Assembly (NCBI RefSeq): GCF_001556185.1
Contig: NZ_LSIJ01000019.1
Coordinates: forward strand, 1-45,236
Source: Sphingomonas sp. CCH10-B3
GTDB taxonomy: Bacteria; Pseudomonadota; Alphaproteobacteria; Sphingomonadales; Sphingomonadaceae
Direction: 5' to 3'
Length of the DNA: 45,236 bases
Shown: positions 33,261 through 43,337 of the stretch, one piece after another
Numbering within the stretch: position 1 is the stretch's first letter
Layout of the letters: the number at the start of each line of letters is the position of its first letter
Made by a program: the position numbers and the translations under genes
The notes under the pieces: generated by a model
The model's database searches: none
Seen by the model: the letters and a program-made list of their open reading frames with translations, nothing else
Told to the model about the DNA's origin: nothing

Positions 33261-34739
33261 ATGGATCAGTCGGAACGAATCGAGGCGGTCATCGTCGATG
33301 TCGCGCGCCAGTGCGGGGCACTGGTGATGGAATGCGCCGATGTCGGCGGCCATGTCGCGGTCGCGAGCGACCAGATCGACCGCACGATCGCCGATCTCGA
33401 CGAATTCGACTCGGTTGCCGACGCGCTCGCACGCGACCATGCCAGCGTCGCGACCGCGATTGGTGAGGCGCGCGCCCTGACGGCACGAGCGAAGACCCAG
33501 CTGACGCAGGGCACTGCCGCCATCGTCGAGGCGATCGGCGGCTTCGGCGATGTTTCCGAACGGATTGTCCAGCTCAGCACGCGCGTGGCACGCATGGCGG
33601 AAGCACTCGAACAAGTGCAGCAAGTTTCGCAATTGATCGGCGGCATTGCCCAGCAGACCAATATGCTCGCGCTGAACGCCGCAATTGAGGCCGCGCGCGC
33701 GGGCGGGCAGGGGAGCGCTTTCGCGGTCGTTGCCAATGAGGTCAAACGGCTGGCGCAGCATACCCGCGATGCCACTCAGCGGATCGACCGCACCGTCGGC
33801 GCGCTTGCCGAGGAGGCCAATGCCTTCACCCGCGAAGTCACCGATGGCGCTGCCCAGGGCCGGGCTGCGGTCGACCGTTTCGGCGTCATTCGCTCGACCG
33901 TCGCCGATCTTGGCACGATCGTCGCGCGCGTTGACGAACAGACCGACGGTATCGCCGCCAGCAGCGCCCAGATGCAGCGCAGCATCGCCGCTGCGCAAAA
34001 CGGGCTTGCACTGTCGGCGCGGGCGACCCGCGAAAATGGGCGAGCGCTGCGCAAGGCGCGCGGACGGCTCGAAGGACTCGAATCCGCCTGTAACCTGATG
34101 CTCGACCAGCTCGCGCATTCGGGCGTCACGATCGATGATACGCCGCTGATCGAACGCGCCAAGGTAATCGCTCGCGAGATCACCGATGTGGTGGAACGCG
34201 CGATCCGGCGCGGCGAGATCGGCATGGCGGATGTCTTTGACACCGATTACCGCCCAATTCCGGGCACCGACCCGGTCCAGCACAATGTCCGCTTCTGCGA
34301 TTTCGCCGACCGGTACATCCGCCCGATCCTCGACCGTGTGACGCGCGAGATCGACAAGTCGATCGGATCGGTGATCAGCAATGTCGACGGCTATCTGCCG
34401 ACGCACCTGACGCTGCGGTCACAGCCGCAGGGGCCGGATCGCGAGTGGAACAATACCTGGTCGCGCAATCGCCGTCATATGGGACTCGACGATGCAACCG
34501 GCCGCGCGGTGGCCAGCGAGGCGCCAGCGATGCTCAGCTGCTATTGCATGGCGCTGGGGCATGAGGAGTTTTTGCCGCTCAAGACAGTGTTCGTACCGCT
34601 GCGCTTCAACGGCCGCCGCTGGGGCAATTACGAGCTTGCCTATGTCGATACGCTTAGCCCGAGGGCGGAATCGATTTCGCAGGAAGCACTTGAGGCGAGC
34701 CTTGCGATGATGCGCGGCCAGACCAGCCTCGCAGCTTGA
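33261..34739 (+). CDS. Soluble methyl-accepting chemotaxis protein with C-terminal sensor
   Basis: A 492-residue chemoreceptor-like protein without membrane segments. The signalling hairpin tip IAQQTNMLALNAAIEAARAGGQGSAFAVVANEVKRLA (about 129-165) is the MCP interaction region for CheA/CheW. The C-terminal part (about 335-475), with DGYLPTHL, RRHMGLDDATGRAVAS and KTVFVPLRFNGRRWGNYELAYVD, looks like a Cache/PAS-like sensory domain placed after the signalling region, the reverse of classical receptors. GGAGG at 33243-33247 is 13 bases ahead of ATG 33261, a little far. The frame stays open back to 33027, but that part is antisense to the VWA gene. No other che genes are in the window. Confidence 0.85.
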   Translation: MDQSERIEAVIVDVARQCGALVMECADVGGHVAVASDQIDRTIADLDEFDSVADALARDHASVATAIGEARALTARAKTQLTQGTAAIVEAIGGFGDVSERIVQLSTRVARMAEALEQVQQVSQLIGGIAQQTNMLALNAAIEAARAGGQGSAFAVVANEVKRLAQHTRDATQRIDRTVGALAEEANAFTREVTDGAAQGRAAVDRFGVIRSTVADLGTIVARVDEQTDGIAASSAQMQRSIAAAQNGLALSARATRENGRALRKARGRLEGLESACNLMLDQLAHSGVTIDDTPLIERAKVIAREITDVVERAIRRGEIGMADVFDTDYRPIPGTDPVQHNVRFCDFADRYIRPILDRVTREIDKSIGSVISNVDGYLPTHLTLRSQPQGPDREWNNTWSRNRRHMGLDDATGRAVASEAPAMLSCYCMALGHEEFLPLKTVFVPLRFNGRRWGNYELAYVDTLSPRAESISQEALEASLAMMRGQTSLAA

Positions 34740-34746
34740 ACGCGCA

Positions 34747-35301
34747 TCAGCGGTAAGCGTCGATCAGCGCGCCGACATAGTCGGGCTTGGCGCCCGTCAT
34801 TTCGCGCGCCGGACGCGCCGGATCACCGCGCCCCGAAGCCGGCTTTCCATAAACGAAGCCATAGATGGGATAGACCGTCGACCCGAGCCCGGTCGCACCC
34901 TGGTACCATACTTTCACCGCGCTCCAGTCGTTGTCGGGCGATACGTCGGTCAGCGTCACGTCCTGCTCGACATGCCCGCGCTCGCCGTTCAGGCGCGACC
35001 AATTGGCATGCGTCACCATCAGCACGCGCCGGTCGACGATCCGGCTGACGACCGCGACATGGCCGCGCTGAAGCCGGGGCGAGCGCGCGAACACGATGAC
35101 GCTGCCGACGCGGGGCGTCTCGCCGCGGGCATAGCGCCCCTCCGCCCGATCCCACCACGTCCAGGCATCGCCATAGATCTGGATGCCCGACGCCGCCCGC
35201 GCGAACGGCACGCATTCGCCGACATAATCAAGCAACGAAGCCGATGCCGGCGCCGTCGCCAGCAGCGCACATATTGCAAGAATCGGTACGGGCAATCGCA
35301 T
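34747..35301 (-). CDS. Secreted CHAP-domain amidase/peptidase
   Basis: A 184-residue exported protein. The signal peptide ends near ATAPASAS. The CHAP fold follows at once: catalytic Cys30 in GECVPFARAASGI and His81 in QRGHVAVVS, with GSVIVF and VTHANWS typical of the family. CHAP domains cut peptidoglycan amide bonds. There is no cell-wall binding domain, so it may be a housekeeping hydrolase or toxin-like enzyme. GGGGA just upstream supports ATG 35301 over the GTG at 35316. It converges with the chemoreceptor gene (7-base gap). Confidence 0.88.
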   Translation of the reverse strand: MRLPVPILAICALLATAPASASLLDYVGECVPFARAASGIQIYGDAWTWWDRAEGRYARGETPRVGSVIVFARSPRLQRGHVAVVSRIVDRRVLMVTHANWSRLNGERGHVEQDVTLTDVSPDNDWSAVKVWYQGATGLGSTVYPIYGFVYGKPASGRGDPARPAREMTGAKPDYVGALIDAYR

Positions 35302-35455
35302 TTCCCCACGTTGCACCGGGTCGCGTAGCCGAAGCGTTGGCCGACTTGGTTAATCGGCGGACTTTTTTGCCGGTCGGCCGGGTGCATCAGGGACTTGCCA
35401 GCGCGCCGCGCTCGCCCGATGGCGGTGGCCTGGCGCCGCTGAAGGAACGCAAGCA

Positions 35456-36286
35456 ATGCACGATCGATCCGGCTTTTGGTGGCGCGCGGCCGCGGCCCTT
35501 GCGATCACCGCAGCACCGACGGCAGCGACACCGCGCGACTTCAAGGCCGCGCAGCCGATCGAGCGGATCGATTATTGGCAGGAGCGCCAGCGCACGATCG
35601 CCGCAACGCTCGCCAACACGGCGAGCCTGCCGAGTTACCGGCTCGTCTTCATCGGTGATTCGATTACCGATTTCTGGCTGCTCGGCGCCAATCCCTGGGT
35701 TGCGGGCCAGCGCAATGGCCGCGCCGTTTGGGACGAAAGCTTCGCCGGCGCCGATCCTGCTTACAAGGCGCTAAACCTCGGCATTTCGGGCGACCGGACC
35801 GAGCATATCCTGCATCGGCTGTTGCCCAGGGCGGAGGGAGGTCTCGGCGAACTCGATCCGCCTGCGCTCGACCCCGACTATGTGATGGTCATGGCGGGCA
35901 TCAACAACAGCTGGGGCGCCGAGCCGCCGGCTAGCGACAGCATCGTCGCTGGCGTGATCGCGATTGTCGATGCAGTCCACGCGCGCAAACCGAACGCGCG
36001 GATCATGCTCCAGTCGCTGCTGCCCAGCAACGAGGAGCCGCGTAACCGCGACGTCGTGCGACCGGTGAATGAGCGGCTGGCCGACATCGTCGGTCGGCCA
36101 CCCTATTCGAGTTATGTCCGTTTTCTCGATCTCTATCCGGTGTTCGTCGATGCGCAGGGCGCGCAGATCGCGGGCTATTTCAATGACGGCCTGCACCCCA
36201 ACGAAGCAGGGTATCGCCGTTGGCGCGACGTGCTGATGCGAGCGCTGTCGCGCGATCAGGCGCTGCACCCACGACGCCGGCGGTAG
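35456..36286 (+). CDS. Secreted SGNH/GDSL-type hydrolase
   Basis: A 276-residue esterase-like protein. An N-terminal hydrophobic stretch (WWRAAAALAITAAPTAA) is a likely signal peptide. SGNH blocks are all present: I, FIGDSIT with Ser69; II, NLGISGDRTEH with Gly112; III, AGINNSW with Asn150; V, NDGLHPNEAGY with Asp and His near the end. Enzymes of this family deacylate lipids, acetylated sugars or peptidoglycan; the substrate is not known. GAAGGAA precedes the ATG. The stop is two bases from the convergent DUF817 stop. Confidence 0.92.
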   Translation: MHDRSGFWWRAAAALAITAAPTAATPRDFKAAQPIERIDYWQERQRTIAATLANTASLPSYRLVFIGDSITDFWLLGANPWVAGQRNGRAVWDESFAGADPAYKALNLGISGDRTEHILHRLLPRAEGGLGELDPPALDPDYVMVMAGINNSWGAEPPASDSIVAGVIAIVDAVHARKPNARIMLQSLLPSNEEPRNRDVVRPVNERLADIVGRPPYSSYVRFLDLYPVFVDAQGAQIAGYFNDGLHPNEAGYRRWRDVLMRALSRDQALHPRRRR

Positions 36287-36288
36287 GG

Positions 36289-37161
36289 TCAGCTCGCGGG
36301 CTCACGCGGTGCTCGATCGTCCTCGTTTCGCTCGTGGAGTGCGGCGACCAGAACGAACGAGATGATCATGAGCAGATACCAGGCCCCGAGCTTTTCGGGC
36401 GACACCAGAGTCCAGCCATTGCGCTGTGCCGGATACAGCCATGCATGCGAGAGCGTGCCGAGGTTTTCAGCCAGCCAGATGAAGACGGCGACCAGAAACC
36501 AGCCCAGCAACAGCGGCATCCAGCGCGCCTTGCGAAACGGCGTGAAATAGACGCGCGTCCGCCAGAACAGCAGCCCGGTTGCGGCAAACAAGCCCAGGCG
36601 AATATCCGGCAGCCAATGGTGGGCGAAGAAATTGACATAGATCGCGACCGCCAGCGCATAGCTCGCCCAGCGCGGCGGATAGTGTGTGTAGCGGAACCGG
36701 AATATCCGCCACACGCGCGCGATATAGCTGCCGACGGCAGCATACATGAAGCCCGAGAACAACGGCACTGCGCCGATCTTCAGCACACCGGGCTCGGGAT
36801 AGATCCACGACCCCGCGCTCGTCTTGAACAGTTCCATCACCGTGCCGATTACGTGGAACGCGAGGATCACCTTGGCCTCGCCAAGCGATTCGAGCCGGAA
36901 CGCGATCATGCCGATCTGGATCGTCAGCGCCGCCAGCGTCAGAAAATCATAGCGCGCAAGCGGCATGTCCTTTGGATAGAACAGGAAAGTGCCCAGCAGC
37001 AGCGCAAGCATCAGCGCGCCGAACAGGCAGGCCCAACCCTGTTTAAACCCGAACAGGCAGAATTCGTATAGCCCCCCCTGCCAACCGGCGGTCGGCTGCG
37101 CCGCTTCGAGCCGGGCGCGGACACGGGCGAACCGCGTGGCGCCCGGCGGCTGCTCGCTCAC
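36289..37161 (-). CDS. DUF817 family membrane protein
   Basis: A 290-residue integral membrane protein with about eight hydrophobic segments, matching DUF817 (YoaT-type), a family of unknown function. Recognisable stretches: YEFCLFGFKQGWACLFG, GTVMELFKTSAGSWIYPEPG, PLFSGFMYAAVGSYIARVWRIF and the end LSHAWLYPAQRNGW. The start is probably GTG at 37161, overlapping the MoxR stop by four bases (37158-37161), which implies co-translation. The frame upstream of it only reads through antisense-free MoxR coding DNA in another phase. Confidence 0.88.
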   Translation of the reverse strand: MSEQPPGATRFARVRARLEAAQPTAGWQGGLYEFCLFGFKQGWACLFGALMLALLLGTFLFYPKDMPLARYDFLTLAALTIQIGMIAFRLESLGEAKVILAFHVIGTVMELFKTSAGSWIYPEPGVLKIGAVPLFSGFMYAAVGSYIARVWRIFRFRYTHYPPRWASYALAVAIYVNFFAHHWLPDIRLGLFAATGLLFWRTRVYFTPFRKARWMPLLLGWFLVAVFIWLAENLGTLSHAWLYPAQRNGWTLVSPEKLGAWYLLMIISFVLVAALHERNEDDRAPREPAS

Positions 37162-38012
37162 CCCTTGTTCTGCTGCCGCTTGGCCATGAAGGCGAGCCGT
37201 TCGAACAGCATCACGTCCTGTTCGTTCTTCAGCAGTGCGCCGTGCAGCGGCGGGATCGCCTTGGTCGGATCGCGGTTCTGCAACACTTCGAGCGGCATGT
37301 CCTCGTGCAGCAAGAGCTTGAGCCAGTCGAGCAGCTCGCTGGTCGACGGCTTTTTCTTCAGGCCCGGCACTTCGCGCACGTCGTAGAAGATGTCCATCGC
37401 GCGGCTGACCAACAGCTTCTGGATGCCGGGAAAGTGGACGTCGATGATCGCCTGCATCGTGTCGCGGTCGGGGAATTTGATGTAGTGGAAGAAGCAGCGG
37501 CGCAGGAACGCGTCGGGCAGTTCCTTTTCGTTGTTCGAGGTAATGACGACGATCGGTCGTTCGACCGCGCGCACCGTTTCCTTGGTTTCGTAAACGTGGA
37601 ATTCCATCCGATCGAGCTCTTGCAGCAGGTCGTTCGGAAATTCGATGTCGGCCTTGTCGATCTCGTCGATCAGCAGCACGGGCGCCTTGTCGCGCGTGAA
37701 GGCTTCCCACAATTTGCCACGGCGGATGTAGTTGGCAATGTCGTGGACGCGTTCGTCGCCGAGCTGGCCGTCGCGGAGCCGAGCGACCGCGTCATATTCA
37801 TACAGGCCCTGTTGCGCCTTGGTGGTCGATTTGATGTTCCATTCGATCAGCTCGGCGCCGACGGCCTTGGCGATTTCGTGGGCGAGGACGGTCTTGCCGG
37901 TGCCGGGTTCGCCCTTCACCAGCAGCGGTCGGCGCAGCGTGACGGCGGCGTTGACCGCGACTTTCAGATCATCGGTCGCAACATAGTTGGCGGTGCCTTC
38001 AAAGCGCTTCAT
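37158..38012 (-). CDS. MoxR-type AAA+ ATPase
   Basis: A 284-residue AAA+ ATPase of the MoxR family. Walker A GEPGTGKT is at 34-41, Walker B VLLIDEIDKA near 100, and sensor 1 VITSNNEKELPDAFLRRCFFHYI follows. MoxR ATPases act with VWA proteins as chaperones that mature or insert cofactors in enzyme complexes. The matching VWA gene is at 31955-33133. I chose the second ATG (38012) because the purine-rich ACGGGG is 6 bases before it; the ATG at 38018 has no space for a ribosome binding site. DUF817 follows in the same operon. Confidence 0.93.
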   Translation of the reverse strand: MKRFEGTANYVATDDLKVAVNAAVTLRRPLLVKGEPGTGKTVLAHEIAKAVGAELIEWNIKSTTKAQQGLYEYDAVARLRDGQLGDERVHDIANYIRRGKLWEAFTRDKAPVLLIDEIDKADIEFPNDLLQELDRMEFHVYETKETVRAVERPIVVITSNNEKELPDAFLRRCFFHYIKFPDRDTMQAIIDVHFPGIQKLLVSRAMDIFYDVREVPGLKKKPSTSELLDWLKLLLHEDMPLEVLQNRDPTKAIPPLHGALLKNEQDVMLFERLAFMAKRQQNKG

Positions 38013-38094
38013 GGCCATCCCCGTTTTCGAATATCGGGTTTGGCATAGCGGCTTTGGCGGGCGCAGCACAAGCGCCGCCACGTGCAGCGAAGTC

Positions 38095-38760
38095 TCAGGC
38101 GTGGTTGCGGGCGATCGCGCGTGCTTCGAGCAGGTCCCACAGCCCGCGATGCTGCGCGAGCACCTGCTGCGCGCCGAACGCCATGGCGCGTTCGGCAGCG
38201 GGCCGCTCGCCGACGGCGGCAACCATGGTTGCGGTATCCTCGGCCAACGGTAACGTGCAGGCGCGGCAATCGATGCCGAGCCGTTCGGCGGCGGTTTCGA
38301 GCACGACGCGGACGGCGGTCCAATCGAGCACGAGCGCGACTGCGGCCCCGACCGCGCAGCCGTCACGGTCGGACTGGGCGAGCGTGTCGAGCGCGTGCCG
38401 CTGTGCGAGAATCGTCGCTTCCGATTCGGCCTGGCCCGGCGTCGACGGCAGCGGACCCGCGGCGGACGCAAGCTTGGCAAGCAGCGCGCGTTCGGCGGCA
38501 AAGCCATCGACGGCGGCGTCGAACCAGCCGGCACATTCGCCGTGGCGGTTACGCGCGGCCGCGTGATCGACCACGCCGGGCTGGCGCCCGTAAAGCATCC
38601 CGAGCGCATGGACGGCATCGGTCACATCGCGCGCGAGCGCGCCCGGTCGGGCGAGTCGGCTGCAGGTCGCGTGGTGCGCGCTGCCATCGCTGTCGACGAG
38701 GCCGACGAGCATGCTCCAGCCGGGGCCGAAATGCGCCGAAAACGCCGGATCGAGAGCCAT
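38095..38760 (-). CDS. Uncharacterised helical protein
   Basis: A 221-residue Ala-rich soluble protein, probably mostly helical, with no signal or membrane segment. It contains several His/Cys residues (HHATCSRLARP, RHGECAGWFDAAVDGFAAER, GIDCRACTLPL). GGTGG upstream of ATG 38760 supports the start. I do not recognise a domain; relatives are probably limited to sphingomonads. It precedes moxR on the same strand with an 82-base gap and may or may not belong to that transcript. The 255 bases upstream, up to 39016, hold only an A run (AAAAAAA near 38778) and no gene that I can support. Confidence 0.65.
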   Translation of the reverse strand: MALDPAFSAHFGPGWSMLVGLVDSDGSAHHATCSRLARPGALARDVTDAVHALGMLYGRQPGVVDHAAARNRHGECAGWFDAAVDGFAAERALLAKLASAAGPLPSTPGQAESEATILAQRHALDTLAQSDRDGCAVGAAVALVLDWTAVRVVLETAAERLGIDCRACTLPLAEDTATMVAAVGERPAAERAMAFGAQQVLAQHRGLWDLLEARAIARNHA

Positions 38761-39015
38761 GTTGCTACGCCACCTTTAAAAAAATCGAGCCGTTTCAAGC
38801 CGCCCGAGCGCCCTTGTGGAGTGAGGGTTATACCGAAGCGCGTAAAGACGGGGTTTATGACGTGTTTACTGCCGACAACCCGGTGCCGGAACGAGCCCAT
38901 CCGAGGCGGTCGCGTCGCGACCGGGATCACACGCAGCAAGCAGCACGCTTGTTCGGCTCCGGTTCAGCCAAAGCGCGGCAGCGACATCGTTCGGGAGCAA
39001 TGGAGGGACCTTCGG

Positions 39016-39966
39016 GTGGTGCAATCGAGACGTGCGGCAGTGCGGGCGACAATCGCCCTGTTGATCGGCGCAGCGAGTGCCCCGACGCCGGCAGAGGTCC
39101 CCGTATCAAGCGAACTCGTCACTTCCCCTGGCACGGATGTTGCCGCAACCATCGAAGGACAGCCGGTCAGCTTGCGCGTGTTGTCGGCTGGCCCGGACCG
39201 CCTTGTCATCAACGTGGCCTCAGCGGATCGGCTTGGCCTGAAGCCAGCGATATTGGTCGGTCGCGCCAATCTGAACGTCGCCGGGCGTCGCGAGTTCGAA
39301 GGCAAAAATCGTCCCGTCGATTTTACCGTTGGCGGCGCGAAGCAGAAGGGGCGGGCGCTCTGGTTTCCGACCGCGCCCCCCGTGCCCGGCGATGGAACGA
39401 TTGGCCCGTGGGGCCTGCCGCAATCGCGCGTCACGCTGGTTTTCGGCCCAACCGAGGCTGCGACGCAGCGCCATGACTTCTCGCTGTTTGGCAGCGCCAA
39501 CAGCGGCAGCGGCACGAGCTATCGCGAAGAAGGCTTCGGGCTTTACGCCGCTTTCGATCTCGATGATCCCGGCGCCTATCCGATTGCATCGGCGGCAGCC
39601 GGGGCTGCGATCGCCAAGGCTTATGGCGGGCAGCTGGGCGGGCCGAGCTGGGACGTTGAAATCCTGTTCGGCATCAAGCGACCGGTACGGCTGATGACGC
39701 TGGCGCGGCCGTTCAAATTCGGACCGCTCAGCTTCACGAAGATTGCGGTGCGGGTGCGCGACCGGATCGACGCAGCCGGGCGCGGCGAGGAAATCAAGGA
39801 CGCCGACCGGATCGAAGATCCTTCCGAAGTCGTGGTGACTGCCACGGCCAAGGGGCGCCCGCCGATCTTCAGCATGACCATCCCGCGCGCTGCGATGCCG
39901 GATTGTTCGCGGCTGACGTTCGACAAGGGGCTGAAGCGGATCGAACTCTGGTGCAAGCCGACCTGA
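39016..39966 (+). CDS. Secreted protein with a retropepsin-like but DTG-less core
   Basis: A 316-residue protein with an N-terminal hydrophobic segment (ATIALLIGAASAPTPAEV), hence probably exported. The first GTG at 39016 is 9 bases after GGAGG (39002-39006) and is my choice of start. Residues about 30-140 resemble the layout of clan AA (retropepsin-like) proteases: ATIEGQPVSLRVLSAGPDRLVINVASADRLGLKPA and later GDGTIGPWGLP. The catalytic Asp-Thr-Gly is replaced by LSAG, so it would not be an active aspartic protease. The similarity is weak. It is 34 bases ahead of the TonB-caspase gene and probably co-transcribed. Confidence 0.7.
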   Translation: MVQSRRAAVRATIALLIGAASAPTPAEVPVSSELVTSPGTDVAATIEGQPVSLRVLSAGPDRLVINVASADRLGLKPAILVGRANLNVAGRREFEGKNRPVDFTVGGAKQKGRALWFPTAPPVPGDGTIGPWGLPQSRVTLVFGPTEAATQRHDFSLFGSANSGSGTSYREEGFGLYAAFDLDDPGAYPIASAAAGAAIAKAYGGQLGGPSWDVEILFGIKRPVRLMTLARPFKFGPLSFTKIAVRVRDRIDAAGRGEEIKDADRIEDPSEVVVTATAKGRPPIFSMTIPRAAMPDCSRLTFDKGLKRIELWCKPT

Positions 39967-40000
39967 TCCGTTAATCTGATTGGACAGCTTGAGGGGCGAA

Positions 40001-41221
40001 ATGAAGCGATTGGCGGCGATTGCAGGACGGGTGCTGGCGTGCTGTTCTCTGATGGTGGCATTGTCACAACCGCTGGCAGCTCAGGGGGTTGGCTCGGGCA
40101 CGCCGCCAAAGCCGCTGAACAGCTCGATTTGGATCAACTCGGAAGATTATCCGGAAAGGGCGAAGCGCGAGGGCGCTGAGGGAGTCGTCCAGTTTGCGGT
40201 CACTGTCGGCGTCGATGGCCGGGTCCAGCGCTGCGATATCATACGCTCAAGCGGCAGGACCGACCTTGATGAGAGGACCTGTGCGGTCGTCACCTTACGT
40301 GCGCGCTTCGCACCCGCGCTGGACGTCCAAGGCAAACCGACCGTCGGCGTCCACCGCAGGATGGTCAGCTGGAAGCTTGCGGACCCGCCGCCAGTCACCG
40401 CCACGACCACGACCGCTGCAAATGGCGTCCAGCCGCCGGTTCCCGTCGAGCCCGCCGTTTCGTCGCCAGTTGCAAGGCCCGTTGCAACGCCCGTGGTCAG
40501 CGTGTCACGCCCTCCCGTCGTCGGAGGCCCGCGATATGCGCTGGTTGTCGGCAACTCGCAGTACACGGGCGGCATGGGTGCGCTGGCAAATCCGGTTCGC
40601 GATGCCCAGCTCGTCGCCCAGGCCCTGCAACGGGCAGGTTTTTCAGTAGAAGTCGTAACGAACGCGAATCAACGCGCGCTGAAGTCGGCAATTGCGCGCT
40701 TCGGTCAGCGCCTGCTGGCCGCGGGGAAACAGTCGACGGGTCTGTTCTACTACGCGGGACATGGTGTCCAGTCGCATGGCGCGAACTATCTGATCCCGGT
40801 TGACGCCGCGCTCGAAACCGAGGCCGACGTCGATCTGGACGGCGTGTCCGCCGACACGGTGATCCGGCAGATGGCACAAGCCGGGGTTTCGACCAGCATC
40901 GTCATCCTCGATGCCTGCCGCAACATGCCGCTGACGCGCCAATTTCGTGCTGGCGACCGCGGTCTGGCACGTATGGAAGCGCCGAACGGGAGTTACATCG
41001 CCTATTCGACCGCCCCCGGCCAGACGGCCGCCGACGGAAATGGGACCAACAGCCCGTTCGCGCTCGCGCTTGTCGCTGAAATGGCCAAGCGCGACGAGCC
41101 GATCGAATCGATGTTCCGTAACGTCCGCAATGCGGTGTTCCGCGCGACCAACGGCAAGCAGACGCCATGGGATTCAAGCTCGCTGTTCGACAGCTTCGTG
41201 TTCACCCCGTCACCACGGTGA
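40001..41221 (+). CDS. Exported TonB-domain/caspase-like fusion protein
   Basis: A 406-residue protein. Residues 1-28 form a signal peptide (ending LSQPLAAQ). Residues about 40-127 are a TonB C-terminal-type domain (DYPERAKREGAEGVVQFAVTVGVDGRVQRCDIIRSSGR). A Pro/Thr/Val-rich linker runs from 128 to 175. Residues 177-404 are a caspase-fold (peptidase C14) domain with the His-Cys pair: His254 in YYAGHGVQ and Cys306 in ILDACRN, plus ALVVGNSQY at its start. It would cut peptides in the periplasm. The TonB domain lacks the N-terminal membrane anchor of real TonB, so it is more likely a peptidoglycan- or protein-binding module. GAGGGG is just ahead of ATG 40001. Confidence 0.88.
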   Translation: MKRLAAIAGRVLACCSLMVALSQPLAAQGVGSGTPPKPLNSSIWINSEDYPERAKREGAEGVVQFAVTVGVDGRVQRCDIIRSSGRTDLDERTCAVVTLRARFAPALDVQGKPTVGVHRRMVSWKLADPPPVTATTTTAANGVQPPVPVEPAVSSPVARPVATPVVSVSRPPVVGGPRYALVVGNSQYTGGMGALANPVRDAQLVAQALQRAGFSVEVVTNANQRALKSAIARFGQRLLAAGKQSTGLFYYAGHGVQSHGANYLIPVDAALETEADVDLDGVSADTVIRQMAQAGVSTSIVILDACRNMPLTRQFRAGDRGLARMEAPNGSYIAYSTAPGQTAADGNGTNSPFALALVAEMAKRDEPIESMFRNVRNAVFRATNGKQTPWDSSSLFDSFVFTPSPR

Positions 41222-41227
41222 CCACGA

Positions 41228-41252
41228 ACGGGTGACGCCGCCAGCCACCCGT
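41228..41252. terminator. Weak hairpin between the caspase and rpoD genes
   Basis: ACGGGTG (41228-41234) pairs with CACCCGT (41246-41252) around an 11-base loop, in the gap between convergent genes. No T run follows, so its role as a terminator is uncertain. Confidence 0.35.
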
Positions 41253-41306
41253 CCGTCATAGCCGCTGCAGAACCGGTTGCCCGGGCCACCAACGTGGGTC
41301 CGGCCA

Positions 41307-43336
<2,030 letters not shown>

Positions 43337-43337
<1 letters not shown>

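Noticed and set aside
38013..38618. N-terminal extension of the MoxR gene
   Set aside because: It is read through DNA belonging to the 38095-38760 gene in another frame. The MoxR family starts near the chosen ATG.
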